Source of the DNA: Rhabditoides inermis
Lineage: Eukaryota > Nematoda > Chromadorea > Rhabditida > Rhabditidae
Direction of reading: 5' to 3'
DNA length: 64,000 bases
Assembly: GCA_963966185.1 (NCBI GenBank)
Contig: CAWZYM010000019.1
Span: 212,501 to 276,500, forward strand
Shown here: piece after piece, positions 31,969 through 44,190 of the stretch
Numbering within the stretch: the stretch's first letter is position 1
Layout: each line of letters starts with the position of its first letter
Position numbers and translations under genes: made by a program
The notes under the pieces: model-generated
Databases searched by the model: none
What the model was told of the DNA's origin: nothing
Seen by the model: only the letters and a program-made list of their open reading frames with translations

Positions 31969-34900
31969 CCACAACCACAACTCACGCAGCAATCTTGACG
32001 AGCGTCTCGACGAGGACGCGCGCGTTCCGGACGATGACACTGCTGGGCTCGTTGAACTGCTCGGCGTTGATGGCCACGTAGCGAATCTCCTGCTGCAGAG
32101 AGCGCAGCCGGCTGAAACAATCCATCATTACTGAATCAACTCTCCCCACACTCACCGATAGAATCCGTTCCTGATCCGCTCGGATATCGTCTCCAGGTCG
32201 ATGGGATAGTCGATGCACTGCGGGTACTCGGGGTACTCGTCGCAGTTGACGGGAGTGGTGAAGGGGGCGACAGTGTCCAGCCCGCGCAGCTCGTCGATAG
32301 CGGCCAGCACGCGCTGCGAGACCGCCTCCCTGCAAACACAACACATACAAGTGATAGTCAAACCAAACATGAAAATGAACAAGCAAACCAAATCTGATAT
32401 TGTAACGCAACAAACCTGCCGTCGTGCGGCCACTCGGCGTCGCCGGCGCGTACGGCTGCCCAGGCGACTCCGTCGGCCGGCGTGGCTGGCTGGTCGTTGC
32501 GGCGGTGCGCGTGCTTGGGCTGGCAGTCCCAGGGGGAGATGCAGTCGTCCTCGCCCGTGTCCCACTTGATGCGCAGCGAGTACCAGTGCGAGCGCGGGTA
32601 CGCCTCGTCCTTCGGCTCCTTCGACTCCACCACTCCCGTGTACCACTTGTCCTCCAGGATCGCTTCTATCGCGTCGCCCGCGTCCAGTCTGAGAACATAA
32701 ACAATCGTAACTACGTATATTAATTTTCCCGTTCATCTATGAATACTAATCAAATAAAATAACGCCAAAACCTCTATCCCCACTCACCGATATCCCACCG
32801 ACGCATCGTAGTGCTCCTTGAGGATGAGAAAGTCGGGTAGTCCGGGCATGTCGTGATACTTGATCGTCCACATCATACCGTCCCTCTGTCCGTTCGCATC
32901 CGTCCGCGCCAGCCGCACCGACGTCAGCCGGTACGGCTTGCGAGTGTACCGCACCTCCTCCACGATCGCATACTCCTCCACACCAATCACCTCCCTGAAT
33001 ACGCATATTGTGATAACTACTAACCCCCCCCCCCGAAAAAAAATATAGTAGTACTGACTTGGGTCGCATCTTCGAGTTGACAGGATAGAGTCCGTGTGCT
33101 TCGACAGCAGTGAGATAGCTGTCGTGCCCCTGCTTGAGGTACACGACCCTGTCTCCAAGCTGGGCCACGTACGGGAAGCGCGCGTTGCGCACGGCGCGCA
33201 TCCAGTCGGGGAACGAGTGAAGCCACGCGTCTGCAACAAATGAAAACAATACAACAATCTTAGGAAATAATCAATCAATCAATCATGCTGACCAATACAC
33301 AGGAAATCAACAGGAACAAATAAGTGATATTAACCACCCAACAACTCGAACTCACTCTTCTTGTTCTGTTGCCTGGGCTGTCTGACTCGCTCCCTCTCCC
33401 TCTGAGGGGCACGGCTCGGACCAGCCTCGTCCGCCGTCGACTCTCCCTTCTCAACGTCCACATCCACATCCGCACTGTCCTGCGATAGACTGCTACCGTT
33501 CTAAAAACACATCATAATTCGTTGATTCTTTATTCTTTGCCGCCTACTCCCTACCTCATTCCTCCTGCTCCTCCTCGTGCCCTCGCGTCTCCTCGCCCTC
33601 GCCTCCTCCCTCCTCCGCTGCTCCTGCTCCGCGCGTCTCGCCCTCTCCTCCTCCATCTGCCGTCTTCTACTCGTCGACCCCACGGGAGCCGTGTTCTCCT
33701 CCCGTTCCCTCTCTCGCTCCCTCCTCTCTCTCCGCCCGCTTCCGATCGAGAAGTCCGTGTCCGAGGTCATTTCGTCGCTGTCGTCTGCATCGTCCGAGCT
33801 GCTCGAGCTGGCAGTCGACTCGGCGGGCGACCACTGCTCGCGCACCTCTCCTCCCTCCCCCTCCCTCTCTTCTCCCCGCTCCTCCTCTGCCGCTCGCCTC
33901 CTCGACGGCGCCGGCCTTGGCTGTCTCACTGGCGGATCAGGCCGCACCGGCGCCGGCACAGCCAAAAGAAACGCTGCAGTCGCCAAGCGATTACGACGAC
34001 CGTTCGAGCCTACAACACACATGGCATTCCTTCCACCCCACCCCCTCCCTTCCACTCACGTTGCACACTCTTTGTCGGCACGATCACCTCCTCGACGTGC
34101 TCTTCCTCCATCTTCCTCTCCTCTTCGAGTATCGCCTCCTCCTCCATCTGCGTGGCGACGGCCGCCCTGGCCGCCTGCTCCTCCATCTGCTCCACCTTCA
34201 GCGGGGCGACTACCAGTCTGGTCAGCCAGGCGCAGATGGCCGCCTCCTCCTCCGACCCGTCCTTGCCGGGCACCAGACACTGCAGCTCGGACGCGTGCGG
34301 GGTGCCGTCCTGGTCGATGAGTGTGGGCGGGGGCATGAGATGCGGCGCCACTCCGGTCGCCTCGTCCAGCACCCATCCACTCGCGTCCATCATCAGAGGC
34401 ACATAGTCCGTGTGGAAGAACTGCTGGCGCGGCCGTGTCTTGGCCAGCTGATTCGTGCCCATTCCAAACACGCTCAGCTGCCCGTTCGAGTCGACTGCCG
34501 CCAGCAGCGATGCGTCTTCTCAAAACACAATCCATCACAACATTGCCAGATTGTCACTTGCCCACGTGACTACTCTACACTCACCATTCATCGCCACATC
34601 AAACAGCGCGGCGTGTCCTCTCTGCTCCACCGTGTTCTGCCATTTCTTCAGCTGCACGCGACGGTTCACGTCCCACATCTACAATCACTCGTTTTTTTCT
34701 TCAAAATATTAATAAACCTGTTGTGATTGCAATGTCATACATCTCTGAACCTGAACTCTCAAAGAATAGACTTTTCGCACCCACTCACCGCCAGCACTCC
34801 ATCATGCCCAGCCGACAGAATGATGTGGTTGTGTAGGGGGTGGGACTGGAGCACGAACGCCTCGTCGGAGTGCTCGCCCAGACGGCCCAGCTGCGCGCCC

Positions 34901-37369
34901 GTCTCCGGACTCCACAGCCGCAGCACGTGGTCCGAGCCCGACGTCACAGCCACGCGGTCGTCGCGCGACCAACACACCATCGACACCTGCAGTGCACGTC
35001 GTCACAAAAGACGAGTCAAGAGAGCGATGGGTGAGAAGAGAAGCACGCTCACCCTGTACTTGTTCTTGCTGTTGTTGGCTCCGCTGGCGGCCGCCTGCTG
35101 CATGGCCAGTGCGAGCTCGTTCATAGGAACCACCAGCGCCGTGTCCTTCCACGTGCGACACGAAAACGACCACACTCTGCAAGTGGCAATGCGTGTGTGC
35201 CGGTCCTCGAACCACAGCTTACCGTGCCACCCCGTCTCGACTGCCCGACATGAAGCGCAGGCCCGAGTGCGCCCACACCAGACTGTCCACGCGGTCCTCA
35301 AATCAGAAAATCAAATCAAATGTTTACGTTAAGAAACAAAATATACAACGCATAAGACGGTCGTCAACATTCATAACTGCAGTGCGCTGTGCGCATCGAG
35401 AACCCCCTTTCCCTTCCCTCCTCATGTCCCCTCCCCCTCCCGACTCACGACGTGCGCGGCCAGCTGCTGCACCTTCCACACCTCGTCCGCCATCACGTGG
35501 TAGATGTGCACGTTGTGATGCGAGTCGCCCGCTACCACCTGCAGATGTTTTTTTTGAAACACATCAACCTTTTCGTATTCTACATCATTGATTGATAGAC
35601 AATATAAATATAGCAGTATTGCTTAATCCCTTACCAGTGTTCCGGCGGGGCTGTATGTCATGGAGACGATTCTCGTTCCCGTCTGCTCGCGCTCATTGAA
35701 CCGAGTCGGCTCCTCGCTGAAAAACGGCAATGCAAACAACCAACAATCAACAATCGAAACAAAAATCTCTTACCCAAACTTCTTGGTGCTGGCGTCCCAC
35801 TGGTAAAAGTTTATGCAACAGTCGAGTGCCGTCGACACGAGATATCTGAAACAACAGTCATCAAATCTAACGCCGAAACGTTACTCACCTCGTGTTGCCG
35901 TCTACAAAAGGGAGGAACGACACAGTGGACACGGTTGCAGTGTGCATCTTGAACACCTCTATCGTCTCCCCATTCGACAGGTTCCACACTCTGCAAATCA
36001 CAGTCAAGACAGGATGTCCAGTCACACATATAGAATGCACACAATCTCGCTCTCGTAATACTCACCTGACCGTCTTGTCGATGCTTCCGGTGGCGAGCAT
36101 GCGGTTGCACGCGCTCACACTCATGTCTCCAATCTCTGCCGCGTGCCCTCGCAGAGTACACCGCAGCACACCCGTCCGCGCGTCCCACACCTTCACCAAG
36201 TTGTCGTCCGCACCCTACAATCATCGAAACGCTCGTAATGTTATTGAAACAAACTACTCACCGTGAATACATATCTGCCCGTCTTGTCGAAGGCGACGCA
36301 GAATACAGAGGAGAGATGTCCGAGGACGCGGAAGTGCCTCTCCAGTTCCACAGTCGCCTCCTTGCCGGGCAGGCGCGCGCGCGGAGGACGCACACCCAAC
36401 TCACGCACAGACAGCAGTCTGCAAGCAACCAAGCAATGAACACGGACAACCGTTAGACGACTCACTCTATGGGAGCGGCCTCCTTATCCGACAACTGCAT
36501 CCGGCGACCCAACAGACCAGACACGCCACGGCGGGGGAAACAACCTGAGCAATCACATATAGCTTAGCAATTTAGACTGATAACCAAAAACAGAATGGTA
36601 CGTGTGTCTTTCTCCGGCGTTAGCCTATGTATCTAGCACCTTAGGCACTACTGTATGCTTCATATCATCATGATTGTGTTGTCATATTCAGATAGAACGA
36701 TTCCAGATACACGATTGATTTTGATTGATATGCGTGACTGACCAGTGTGTCTGTCCATGGCGTGTCGGGGCGCGGCGACGGTGCGCAGCGGGAGTCCGCG
36801 CACCGCCGGCGGGATGGTCGAGTCGGCGAGGTGCGAGAGACGCGACAGCAGCGACACCAACTCGCCCGGCTCGCACGCGGCGCTCTCCATCTAGACAACA
36901 CGGGAATAGAGACGGCGGCAACCATGCAACTCACGTAGTCCCGATACGACTGCGCGTGCTGATTGCCGGTGAAGTCGATGCGTCGCGGTATGAGCTAAAA
37001 CGATACCATATCAGAGATACACAAGTTTGCGTACCTGTCCCTGCTGGATCTCGCTGCGCAGTGCGGTGGCGGCACGACCAAAGCCGCCCCGCGCGAGGAA
37101 ACGCTCCACAGCATGCAACACCTCTGCAACACACACATAGTTCATAGAGTGCACCACACATCCCAATTAACAACACGAAAAAGAGTAATCACAAAGAAAA
37201 AAACGCAAATTTGGATAAAGTGGTTTCGACTCCTAGCATCATACCACTTGAGTCCAATTCAACACTCACCGAAATGCGACTGTTGGTCGACATTGGTGGT
37301 GGTAGCGAGGGCGAGCCCACTCGATGACGGACCCGCTGCCGACGACAGAGAATCGTTCGAGTGGCTCAT
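30246..37369 (-). CDS. BRWD/PHIP-type WD40-bromodomain protein
   Basis: A large nuclear protein of about 1,700 residues in roughly 28 short exons. The N-terminus holds a LisH-like helix ([20 protein letters not shown]). An eight-bladed WD40 region follows (36.4-34.6 kb), with [40 protein letters not shown] and [19 protein letters not shown]. Next are an acidic Ser/Arg linker, the cryptic Tudor region of the BRWD family ([37 protein letters not shown]), bromodomain 1 ([20 protein letters not shown]), a more divergent bromodomain 2 ([15 protein letters not shown]...[14 protein letters not shown]), and an acidic/basic low-complexity tail. PHIP/BRWD proteins read H3K4-methylated and acetylated chromatin, and some recruit CRL4 ligase. 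The uev-1 stop lies 416 bases upstream on the same strand. Confidence 0.92.
31927..31970. repeat. CAA trinucleotide repeat in BRWD intron
   Basis: An ACA/CAA triplet run on the plus strand inside a short intron between the two bromodomain-encoding exons; the transcript reads GTT/TTG. A similar AAC run lies in a rab-10 intron at 43084-43131. Confidence 0.9.
37182..37254 (+). repeat. Dispersed 72-bp repeat with terminal hairpin (copy 1)
   Basis: This sequence is closely matched at 56706-56775 in the same orientation. It ends in a potential hairpin, AAGTGGT...ACCACTT, whose loop contains GGTTTCGACTCC, reminiscent of a Pol III B box. It lies in the first intron of the BRWD gene, antisense to it. 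Confidence 0.8.
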
Positions 37370-37784
37370 CTCAGCATAATACGAGACACTAGGAAAATCA
37401 TGGTACTGCACAGTTCATTCGTGACGTTTCAATTACATAACAGGTATCGAATGGCACTTCAACCATTTAGTATGTTGCATTTCAATCAAACACCACGTCA
37501 AATAGAAACTTTATATACGACGAAACAACACATTTCATATATATGTGATATAAATACAAAAACACGATGAACATAGGGCAACGAGTCCCCAACAAAAAAT
37601 TGACCGATAAATTACAGTGTGATCTCTCTACCAAGACAAGGAAAACACGGGTATGGAAATGGACGATCACGGGATAGTTCAAAGTAGCTCGCAACCTAGA
37701 AGCAAGTCGAAAAATAGGGGTACCGGGAATCCGAGGAGGACTAGGCTAGAGTGCTGCTGTGTGGTGTATATGGAGAGGGGATTG
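37370..37784 (-). other. Intercistronic region uev-1 / BRWD
   Basis: 415 bases between the uev-1 stop and the BRWD start on the same strand, with no coding sequence recognised. The distance is at the long end for nematode operon spacers, so this may be an operon gap or hold an independent promoter. Confidence 0.4.
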
Positions 37785-38458
37785 TTAGAAGGAGGTGCCT
37801 TCGGCCGGCTGCGGCAGCTTCATGTTCTCCTTGGCGCCCATCATGTTCTTGCGAATGTCCTCCAGCACCGAGCGGATCGACTGCGCCGAGTTCCAGCTGC
37901 GCAGCGTCGACACGTACTTCTTGTCCACCTGCGCCACACAACCAACGTATAACAAAACAACGAGAGAAAGACTCACTACGCCGTTGCTCTGGCTCACGCC
38001 GTTCATGTGAATCTTGGTGATGAAGCGGACCGAGGGCGGCTCGCGCGGGTAGTTCGGACCGCACTCCAGGCGAAGAGTGTAGATGCGCGACTCGAACGGC
38101 GTCTGGAGAACAATCATGTTAGTCGAGATACGAAACAACATTTAACATTTCAACCCCACGACACAACTCAATCATATCCACCATCCATCGCCACCACATC
38201 TCCTTGCATACTGTAGGTACATTACTAGGTATTTCGAATCAATACTCATTAAAGTGCGCACTCACCCTGGGCAGTCCGATGATAGTGCCGTTCCAGCGGG
38301 TGAGCGTCATGTCCGAGTCGTCCTCGAGACCCCACGAGATGTTTCCATCTCCGCGGCCCTTCTGTCCCTCTTCCAGCTCCTCGAGCAGCTTGAAGTTGCG
38401 CGGAACGTCGACTGAACTATATGATAAGAAAGGTAACATTTCACAATACCTTACCCAT
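37785..38458 (-). CDS. uev-1: Ubiquitin-conjugating enzyme variant Uev1/Mms2
   Basis: The catalytically inactive E2 variant that pairs with Ubc13 to build Lys63-linked ubiquitin chains in DNA damage tolerance and signalling. Four exons encode about 140 residues: the start exon ATG-G joins TCGACG to give [20 protein letters not shown]; then [58 protein letters not shown] and a C-terminal block with [19 protein letters not shown]. There is no active-site cysteine in the expected position, as in all UEVs. Length and sequence follow the family closely. The first exon is only four coding bases long before its donor, so the start is easily missed. Confidence 0.96.
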
Positions 38459-38961
38459 GGCTGTTGAGCAGGAGTGTGTAGTCTAGATCCGTAGAGCTTC
38501 TCCGCACCGAGAGCTGAAGGCACGGCAATCGTGAAAGGCGAAGCGAAAAGGAACAGGACAAACAAGGTATCGAGGAACAAACAGAAAACGTGATCATATG
38601 ATAAACCACGGGGCTAATACACAAAACGCATGAATCAGTAATCCAAATAAGCGTTCTCAGCATAGAAAATTAGGTCGCCGATGTTAGGACAGCAAACATG
38701 ATACACGGTATACAAAAAATCATAATTTCCGGTGATCATTCGGCTGTTCGTTGAGAGGGCGACGCTCGCAGAAAAAGTGGGCGGGGCTATAGCCGCGCGC
38801 AAACAGCTCGCGTGCCAAGCACACATGCTGACGCGCGAATCTGTTTTCACCGCCGATATACAGTTGTTTTAATTTTTGATTTACTATTCATCATAATTTA
38901 TTATTCATAAGTGTATGTATATTGTTGCACTTAGTATCCGTGTACACTCGCGCACAAGCGA
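38459..38961. promoter_or_regulatory. Divergent region, uev-1 / quinone oxidoreductase
   Basis: A non-coding spacer of about 500 bases between divergent genes. No repeat or coding sequence is recognised; promoters for both are expected here. Confidence 0.45.
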
Positions 38962-40466
38962 ATGCGTCTTTCAAGCCGCGTTTTGTCCTCGGCGATGAGC
39001 AAGATGCGCGCGTGTGTGGTCCGCGAGTTCGGAGCGCCGTCTCTGATAACCGTATCCGAGGACCACCCAAAACCCCAGCTCTCTGCCGACAACCAGGTAT
39101 TTCCTCACTCCAACTTCATTGTCTTCCATATAATGCGTAATGGAAAGAGGATTTCATACTCGCCATTCTTTTGCTAGGTGCTGATCAAGGTGCACGCTGC
39201 GGGTATAAACCCAGTGGACACGTACATCAGGAGTGGGCAGTATGCCCGCTTGCCCAATCTGCCCTACACGCCGGGACGCGACGGCGCCGGGGTCGTCGAG
39301 CAGGTACCGTATTCTCCCCCTCTCTCCCTCACCCGCCCCTCTCCAGGTCGGCTCCTCCATCACCGGCCTCTCGGTGGGCGACCGTGTGTGGTTCACCTCG
39401 ACCGTCACCGGTTCGTCGGCCGAGTTCGCGGTCGCCGAGCACGCCTTCCCTCTGCCGGACACCCTCTCTTTCCAGGAGGGCGCCTGCATCGGCATACCCT
39501 ACCTCACCGCATTCCGCGCGCTCTTCGTACGCTGCGGCGCTGTCGTGAGTGGCTCTTCCTCCCTCTCCCCTTCTCCACCCTCCCCTTCCAGTCCGGTCAG
39601 CGTGTGCTCGTCCACGGCGCGAGTGGTGGCGTGGGTCTGGCGGCGTGTCAGATCGGATCGGCCTACGGCCTGCACGTGGTGGGCACAGCAGGCACGGATG
39701 AGGGTTGCGCACTCGTCAAGAACAACGGCGCCGAGCAGGTGTTCAACCACCGCGAGGAGAGCTACGTCGAGAAACTCAAGCAGGCGGCGCCCGACGGTCA
39801 GTCACGCACTCCTGAATTCCTCCATCAGTTAATTGTCAGGCTTCGACGTGATCGTTGAAATGCTGGCGAACGTGAACCTGGACAAGGATCTGCAGTTGAT
39901 CGGCAAGAAGGGAAAGATCGCGATTGTGGGAAACCGAGGCGAGATCTCCATCAACCCCCGCGCACTCATGGCCGGCGAGTCGCAGATACTCGGTGAGCAC
40001 CGTTCTCTCTCCTTCCCCCTTTCTTTCGCTTATTCACTTTCTCTTTCCCTCTCTCTCCCTCTCTCTCTCTCCCTCTCTTTCTCCCTCTCCCTCTCTCTCC
40101 CTCCCCTTCTCTCCTCTCTCCCTCTCCCACCCTCTCTCTCTCCCTCCCTCTTCCTCCCTCACCCTCTGTCTCCCTCTGTCTCCCTCTGTCTCCCTCTCTC
40201 TCCCTCTCTCTCCCTCTATCTCCCTCTCCATCCCTCTTTTCCTCTCTTCCTTACTCCCTTTCTCATGATCCCTGACAGGCGTCGCCCTGAACATGGCCTC
40301 CCCTGATGAGCTGTGCTCGACTGGCCGCGCAGTGTCGGCCCTCCTCTCCGAGTCCTCTCTTCGCCCAGTCATCGACCGAGTATACTCGCTCGATCAGCTC
40401 CCACAGGCCCACACACACATCATCCAGTCCAAGGGGGCCAAGGGAAACCTCGTTCTCAACATATAA
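38962..40466 (+). CDS. Zeta-crystallin-type NADPH:quinone oxidoreductase
   Basis: A medium-chain dehydrogenase/reductase of the quinone oxidoreductase (CRYZ) type, which reduces quinones using NADPH. Six exons encode about 340 residues. The N-terminal extension [17 protein letters not shown] could be a mitochondrial presequence, or the second or third Met may be used. The catalytic-domain block is [20 protein letters not shown], then [17 protein letters not shown] and VGDRVWF. The Rossmann dinucleotide motif is [20 protein letters not shown], followed by [30 protein letters not shown] and GASGGVG are diagnostic. No zinc-binding cysteines are seen, as expected. The last intron (about 39993-40278) is a long CT-rich tract; other introns are about 45 nt. 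Confidence 0.95.
40003..40260. repeat. CT-rich tract in quinone oxidoreductase intron
   Basis: Some 250 bases of pyrimidine-rich sequence (CTCTCTCC and related units, with TGTCTCCC repeats near 40165) fill the last intron of the quinone oxidoreductase gene in the sense orientation. Confidence 0.9.
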
Positions 40467-40711
40467 ATCATTCCTTTCTTCGATTCAAAGAGAAGACCGC
40501 GATCAAATACAATAAAAAAAAACTCAAACTCCCATATACAAAATCAAGTCCCACAGATCAACAACCACAAGTAAACCAATCAATAATCTACAGGTGTTCG
40601 TCATATTCACATATTCAGTAAACCGCTTCCTACAGGCACTGCAACACTTCTAGACACAAAAACATTCGTTCAAATGAAAATCGTTAATTTTATGTAGCAT
40701 ACATGATATGC

Positions 40712-41527
40712 TCACTCCTGTTCGCAAGCATTGTACACTGGGTCATCCACACGCAAGCGGTGCATTCTAGGATTCATTATTTTAGGCGGACTTGATGTAT
40801 TGTAGATCTTGCGTAGATTATTAGTTTTAACGAGGACACATTTAATTACATTCGCCAACTCCTTAGGCAGGTTCGTCTGAAATTAATAAATAATTGTTAA
40901 GATTGTTAAATCAAGAAAAAAATAATGTACTACTATACTTAAAAACCTACTTTAACAATCGCAGTGACGCGGAATCGAAGAATGAGTTTTTCAACTAATT
41001 TCCGAACAGTCGATTGGAAGTTATCGGAACAATGTTCGTGATAGACGGGCACTTTCATATCAATACCTCGTTTATTTGGAAACATCCGTTTACCGTTTGA
41101 AATTCTCTGTTCACAGGAAATCTTAAATGAATTAAAATATATTATTCAAATTAACAATTGTACCTCAATGGAGGCTGCCATTCCTTGTAAACGCGAGTGG
41201 TTAAAATAGATTTCTTATCCGATGTGACAAGCCGAAAGTAAAGTAAATTCTGCAGCATTGTAACGTTTGATATTTGTTTAATAAAACATACCTGTGTATC
41301 AGATTCCAGTTTTCTGAATTCAAAAACTACGTTCTTTTTGGGAAGAAACTGTCTGTGTACTTCAATTATGTTATCGAAGAAATGCGAAATGAGACTTATA
41401 TTTTTCACATCCTATAATTATAATATAACAATCGAAGACTTTTTCTATCAAAGCCAACTGAACTAACCTCTGGGGTCGTAAATTGAAAAATGTGAACTAA
41501 TAATTCATTTGGAAGAAGCTCGAGCAT
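40712..41527 (-). CDS. F-box protein
   Basis: A protein of about 200 residues in five exons. The N-terminus is a clear F-box split by an intron: MLELLPNELLVHIFQFTTPE then DVKNISLISHFFDNIIEVHR. F-boxes bind Skp1 and bring substrates to SCF ubiquitin ligases. The rest (KKNVVFEFRKLESDTQ, LYFRLVTSDKKSILTTRVYK, DMKVPVYHEHCSDNFQSTVR, KVCVLVKTNNLR-like C-terminal region ending VYNACEQE) matches no domain I recognise. The gene is visibly more AT-rich than its neighbours, as often seen in fast-evolving nematode F-box genes. The acceptor before the RISNGKR exon was placed to keep frame. Confidence 0.75.
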
Positions 41528-42225
41528 AACTGCAAAAAAATTAAACGTAAAAATACATTCAAGCATTCTGTGGTACAGATGATCAAGTAAATATTGAAAT
41601 AATTATGAAAAAAAACCTGTTTACTCAACAACGTGACTCGCTTCACGATTCACTTTCAAGTTCAACAGATACAAATCTATCCTAGAAAGGGGTTTGATGT
41701 TGAAAGGATACTTGTACACAAAACGCACTACAGTATATTTCCCTCACTCTCATTCAACCATGGGCAAAGTGCTTAGCTGATGGCAATATACGTAACCTAA
41801 GGCATGGATTGGGTCAGAGGATCTACTGAAGACCTATGACCTCATCGGCGCGTCGACATGAAAGCGCATTCTGTCCCTGTTAGCTCCGCGAGAAAACCAC
41901 CAAAATAGAGGTCGTCTAGTTGTAGGCTTCGTGTTAATTATTCCACACACCTCTGGTTTTCGTAATCGTGTAAATCAAAACTTTCCTAATCAACACCACA
42001 ATCACTGCAATTTTTCATTCGCCACAAAAAAGTATCTCAAGTACAACATACAAAAAAAAACAATGAGTCAGTCAGTGTTAGTAGGAGCGGGGAGAGAGGG
42101 GAGGGGACGTTAGCGGGCGTGAGACAGATTGTACAATCGCGCATGTCTCAGTGTGATCACAGCATAGCGGTGGAAGCGTGAGGGGAAGAGGGGGGCGCCG
42201 ACCCGACCAGCGCGCCGAATCCTCT
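41528..42225. other. Spacer between rab-10 and F-box gene
   Basis: About 700 bases with no recognised gene. The right end holds the rab-10 3' flank, and the left end the F-box 5' region. Confidence 0.5.
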
Positions 42226-43096
42226 CTATGAGCAGCAGCTGCTGGCCCCGCCCGCCCGCTGCCCCGACTCGTGCGGGTTCACCGTCGACGGAGCCTCCTC
42301 CTGCTTTGACGGCATCTAAACACAGTAGTTCGAGACACATCGAAACACACTGAATTCACCTTGTCCAAGATAGCCTCCGCCAGGTCGTAGAACGCCGTAT
42401 CGACGTTGATGTTCGCCTTGGCAGACGTCTCCAGGAACTTGATGTTGTGATCCGACGCAATCTTCTCGCCTCGCTCCTAAATTGATACAATGACTGCAAA
42501 TCAGTCACCGCTGCGAGAACACAGATATATTTCGCGATCTGCGAGAGCAATCCGCAAAATTTGAAATGGGAGTGCTCGTGGAGTGACGAACTAGGAAATT
42601 TCAGAGACTGCTATTGTAGTACACAACCACAACGAATCAAATTCAAGAGCTACTTCAATCAATACCCCTCCCACCTTGCTGACGACTCTCCTCTCCGTCA
42701 TGTCGCACTTGTTGCCCAGCAGCATCTTCACCACGTCCTCCGACGCGTGCTCAAACACACTGGTTATACCTGTCATATATTCTTCTCTCTCTCTCTCTCT
42801 CTCTCTCTCCCTCCCTCCCTCCCTCCCTTTCTCTTTCTTTCTCCCACCTCGTCAATGTTCCGCAACCACTTGGCAATGTTGTCGAAGCTCTTCGCATTCG
42901 TGATATCGTACACCAGCATGATACCCTGAAACCCATATTGATAATCACAGAATCCCACAGTTCCACGTCTCCTTTTCCCCAATCCTCCACACATCCCACC
43001 CACCATGGCTCCGCGGTAGTAGGAGGTGGTGATGGTGTGGAACCTCTCCTGACCAGCAGTGTCCCTGAATCACACACTTAAGAAAACAACAACAAG

Positions 43097-43130
<34 letters not shown>

Positions 43131-43461
43131 CTCACCAGATCTGAAGCTTGACCTTCTTGCCACGCAATTCGATCGTCTTGATCTTGAAGTCAATGCCTAA
43201 AACGATCATTTAATTAAACATCAACCAAACAAACACATCCCAACTCAAACTCAATCAAGACACACAAACTCACTCACCGATAGTACTTATGAATGTTGTG
43301 TTGAAAGCGTCGTCCGAGAATCTGAAAAGGTTTCCATAGAATAGATAAGTAATAACATAATGAATTGACGACCCACCTGTAGAGAATGCACGTCTTGCCG
43401 ACGCCACTGTCTCCGATAAGAAGCAGCTTGAAGAGGAGGTCGTAGCCGCGCCGAGACATCT
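42226..43461 (-). CDS. rab-10: Rab GTPase RAB-10
   Basis: A small GTPase controlling basolateral recycling, ER and neuronal membrane traffic. Seven exons encode about 200 residues. All G motifs are present: P-loop [17 protein letters not shown], effector region [46 protein letters not shown] and ETSAKANI. The Rab8/10 signature [20 protein letters not shown] is followed by [20 protein letters not shown], closest to nematode RAB-10. The hypervariable tail ([20 protein letters not shown]...) ends GASSCCS, a -CCX prenylation end. Introns hold a CT run (42780-42842) and an AAC triplet run (43084-43131). Confidence 0.97.
42780..42842. repeat. CT tract in rab-10 intron
   Basis: A CT-rich tract on the plus strand (GA-rich in the transcript) inside a rab-10 intron. 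Confidence 0.88.
43084..43131. repeat. AAC trinucleotide repeat in rab-10 intron
   Basis: An AAC triplet run in a short rab-10 intron, similar to the run at 31927-31970. Confidence 0.9.
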
Positions 43462-44147
43462 CCTGCAACACTCCATTCAAATAGTACGGCCGAAAACAAG
43501 AAACAACGACATAGCGACTCGTAACAACACAGCAGTCACCCACTGATTGTCAAAACATCCACGACTGCATCTCTGAAATAGACGGCGAAAAGCCCCACAA
43601 CGACACAACAATACCAATATTTCGGGCGCAAATCATTCCCCTGCCCCTCCCTCCATGTCCATAATGGACGAGCAACACATACACAACCACAACTGCTTTT
43701 GCAATTACCAAACAGGTGTTCGCAAGCTCCGCATGATGTCTGACTCTCTCGCTTCACCGCGCCCTCTCCACATTCTCTCGCACCATCTTTGATCTACTAG
43801 GCAACGGAGAATAATCCACCACAATTAGCGTCAATCCTGGTCAGGAAGCAGGTACAGGTGTTGCGATGAGGTCAGGTGAGGGGACAAAGGAGGGAATCGA
43901 TCCCATCTCCCCTTTTTCTCTCCCGTCATCCATACAGCACCAGCTGGTCAAAGCCGACCTCTCAAAACCAAAACAAATAAACAGTCCCCAAGCTATAAAC
44001 AATATCAGCTGATCGTCAATGACGAAACCGAGAGAAGAATGTGACCGTGGTCAAAGAAAACGAATCACAGTGCGCGTGACTGGACAATTGGAAGTTCACA
44101 CATTACACTGGCACAATACACTCCTCGCTAATAAACGCGGGATACAG

Positions 44148-44148
44148 T

Positions 44149-44189
<41 letters not shown>
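44148..44189. repeat. GA microsatellite
   Basis: A GA-dinucleotide run on the plus strand in the rab-10 upstream region. Confidence 0.88.
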
Positions 44190-44190
<1 letters not shown>

